A stretch of 54,280 bases of DNA. Source: Candidatus Methanoperedens sp. Lineage in GTDB: Archaea > Halobacteriota > Methanosarcinia > Methanosarcinales > Methanoperedenaceae. This document shows, piece after piece, positions 52,684 to 54,280 of the stretch. Both the position numbers and the translations under genes were made by a program. The notes under the pieces are model-generated. The model did no database searches, was not told where the DNA came from, and worked only from the letters and a program-made list of their open reading frames with translations. The stretch lies in assembly GCA_027460585.1 (NCBI GenBank), contig JAPZAP010000110.1, positions 1 through 54,280 on the forward strand, read 5' to 3'. Position 1 is the stretch's first letter; each line of letters opens with the position of its first letter.

Positions 52684-52936
52684 TTTGGTTCAAATGGCGG
52701 AAGCGTGTATAACGAGGAAGATGTCCAGAGGCTGCTGTTCATGGATATCAAAGAAAAAGCGATGCGAACGGTAAATGAGCCAAAGAGTGAGAAAGAGCCT
52801 TACCTTCTTGCGGCGCTTGTGTTATTTCTGGCTGAAGTGATAATCAGGAGACTCAAAGATTACAGGAAGGACGGCCATTAATTGAGGAGAATCCGCCGAG
52901 AACGGCGCAAGTAGCGGAATAGAAAAGCAAGATTCC
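52684..52936. repeat. VWA-gene 3' tail, copy 3 (decayed)
   Basis: A third copy, beginning near ggttcaaatggcggaagcg. It shares YNEEDVQ and EPY with copy 2 but has lost bases near gacaggccggtcattgag (now gacggccattaattgag), so the frame ends early at KDGH. The post-stop word is still recognisable as agcaagattcc. It is the most degraded copy and the most distant from the intact gene. Confidence 0.85.
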
Positions 52937-52989
52937 CATTGACAATCATAGAATTTTGTCAACGTGCGGTGTATGACTCCCATCAGCAC

Positions 52990-53562
52990 TTACACATTTT
53001 TAAATATTTTTACGAAAAGGCTACTTTCAGAAATCTGGCTTTCGGTTTTGACCCCGTAAGTTTCAAACACGCTTTCAATCACGATATTAAGCATTTTAGA
53101 ACTATTAATGCCCAGGGTATGGGTCATTTTCAGCGAATATTGGTCGCCATCGTCTGTGTAATTTATTGTATCGAACCAGTTTGAAATCCTGGCATTGATG
53201 ATTATTCCATCAATAACTTCTTTCAAACTACATTCTTTAAGAGACTTTTGATAATAATACTCTATAACACATTCTATAGGTTTCTGGCCGGTTACATACT
53301 CTATGTACCGCCCAATATCAGCGGTCCGTATTAGCTCTTTTAAGCCATCCTTCTGGATAAGACATGTTGATTTTACTTCCCTCCCGATACGCATCCAGAG
53401 TTCCTCTTCCCGTGACATCGCATGAGTATGTTTTGCGCCGTTCTCAAGGCCCTCAAGCGCATATTCTATTACCTTTTGCTGGGTCTCAAACTCTGCTGAA
53501 TGCTTTTTGAGTAATTCCCAGTGCTTCGGGGAGATGGTAGTGGAGATACGACGTTTTTTCAA
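52990..53562 (-). CDS. RHH-containing protein of unknown function
   Basis: The 190-residue protein opens with RRISTTISPKHWELLKKHSA and continues to KVIEYALEGLEN, a ribbon-helix-helix type DNA-binding region. A longer alpha/beta part follows (MRIGREVKSTCLIQKDG, IECVIEYYYQKSLKECSL, GDQYSLKMTHTLGINSSK). I recognise a resemblance to multi-copy methanogen proteins but no named function. A transcriptional regulator is possible. It starts just beyond tail copy 3, on the opposite strand to the VWA gene, like the other modules there. Confidence 0.6.
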   Translation of the reverse strand: MKKRRISTTISPKHWELLKKHSAEFETQQKVIEYALEGLENGAKHTHAMSREEELWMRIGREVKSTCLIQKDGLKELIRTADIGRYIEYVTGQKPIECVIEYYYQKSLKECSLKEVIDGIIINARISNWFDTINYTDDGDQYSLKMTHTLGINSSKMLNIVIESVFETYGVKTESQISESSLFVKIFKNV

Positions 53563-53707
53563 AATATCTTACCTTGCATTTAGTAAATTCTTTTTACAGT
53601 TCATATATCTTTCCATGCACATGCCATACACACGCTGTGGGGATAACCTATATGACACTGTGTATAATTCTTGCTGATTATTTCTCTGTGTAAATTAAAA
53701 ATGTGGA

Positions 53708-54280
53708 ATGATAAGTGTGGAAAAAAGATTTGCGTCAAAAAATTGCGCAGGATGCGCCCTCGGAATCGCTGTTGGAGTAACGGTGATGCTGCTCTTGGTG
53801 GCGGGAGGCGCGGGCGCCGTCCCTGTTGAAGAGTGGAACAAGACATTCGGTGGCAAAAATCAGGACGGGGCTAAATATGTCCAGCAGACGCGGGATGGCG
53901 GATTTATAATCGCAGGAGATACAAACTCCTTTGGAGCGGGCGGTTACGATATATGGCTCATTAAAACAGATTTCAAAGGTAATGAGCAGTGGAGTAAGAC
54001 ATTCGGGGGTACTGGAACTGATATTGTATGGGATGCCCGGCAGACCTCGGATGACGGGTATATCGTAGCAGGACAAACTAATTCATATGGCGGCAAAGAC
54101 CAGGTATGGGTTTTTAAAACTGATGACTCCGGCAACCAGCAGTGGAGCAAGACGTTCGGTGGAAATTACGGGGACACCGCTAGCTCTGTCCAGCAGACTT
54201 CTGATGGCGGTTACATCGTAGCGGCATATTCGGGTGGATATTCGGTTTCATGTACAGATAGTGTTAAAGGCAGTGCCTGG
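53708..54280 (+). CDS. Secreted repeat protein, 5' part (runs off the window)
   Basis: From ATG at 53708 the frame is open to the last base (191 codons). Residues 1-38 form a signal peptide (basic start EKRFASKNC, hydrophobic core GIAVGVTVMLLLVAGGAGA, cleavage after AGA or GAV). Then come repeats of about 50 residues with the pattern W-x-K-T-F-G-G, V-Q-Q-T-x-D-G-G-Y-I-V-A-G and a D-x-W-L/V-x-K-T-D strand: WNKTFGG, WSKTFGG, WSKTFGG. This is a beta-propeller-like surface protein of a type frequent in Methanosarcinales. The 3' end is missing. No clear ribosome site is seen. Confidence 0.85.
   Translation, partial: MISVEKRFASKNCAGCALGIAVGVTVMLLLVAGGAGAVPVEEWNKTFGGKNQDGAKYVQQTRDGGFIIAGDTNSFGAGGYDIWLIKTDFKGNEQWSKTFGGTGTDIVWDARQTSDDGYIVAGQTNSYGGKDQVWVFKTDDSGNQQWSKTFGGNYGDTASSVQQTSDGGYIVAAYSGGYSVSCTDSVKGSAW

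Overview
The window reads as chromosome of a methanogen-lineage euryarchaeon of the Methanosarcinales type, most likely a relative of anaerobic methane oxidisers (Methanoperedens-like). The clues are an HdrA fused to MvhD followed by an eight-cluster polyferredoxin, an F420H2:NADP oxidoreductase, an AglJ-type dolichol glycosyltransferase, archaeal PurP, an AK6/Fap7-type kinase, a Mre11-Rad50-NurA-HerA locus, a tRNA-Phe gene without encoded CCA, and archaeal TATA boxes. The genus is an inference; no rRNA gene is present.

Layout. 1-3654: an aldehyde dehydrogenase tail, then a tight minus-strand operon (aglJ, F420/NADP reductase, DNA glycosylase, radical SAM/TRAM protein). 3655-7741: an accessory stretch with inverted repeats, a DGQHR-domain protein plus GIY-YIG protein, an EVE-like small protein and a VapC-type toxin pair. 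7883-11537: hdrA-mvhD and polyferredoxin. 11743-18555: a type I restriction-modification locus in the unusual order R-S-(BRO remnant)-Fic-M. 18687-28391: Mre11, Rad50, NurA, a HAS-barrel-like protein and HerA, with a repeat-flanked DUF1016 nuclease gene wedged before herA. 28476-30316: a broken region holding a gene with an in-frame amber stop and a TIR/AAA chimera. 30364-33459: AK6-like kinase, hisC and argD. 33471-37132: an MFS fragment, DUF3368 PIN pair, orphan antitoxin and an AAA ATPase + PIN-like pair. 37361-39932: purP and a ManC/AlgA-type bifunctional enzyme. 39965-41906: a sulfur-relay operon with three DsrE-like paralogues. 42123-42721: hairpins, a DUF504 protein and tRNA-Phe. 42875-51000: a MoxR/DUF58/VWA operon, again interrupted by a repeat-flanked PDDEXK (GxxExxY) gene. 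51000-52936: two extra copies of the last 251 bp of the final VWA gene, alternating with toxin-antitoxin-like modules. 52990 to the end: a ribbon-helix-helix protein and a secreted repeat protein running off the window.

Themes. Core metabolic and repair operons are interrupted by small nuclease or toxin genes bounded by short repeats. Two PDDEXK-family genes of different families (DUF1016 and GxxExxY) sit inside two core operons (repair and MoxR), each bracketed by arrays with roughly 10-bp period. At the end of the MoxR/VWA operon, the 3' end of the gene recurs after each cargo module. These two arrangements, together with the uncharacterised AAA ATPase + PIN-like pair, are the best candidates for undescribed biology.
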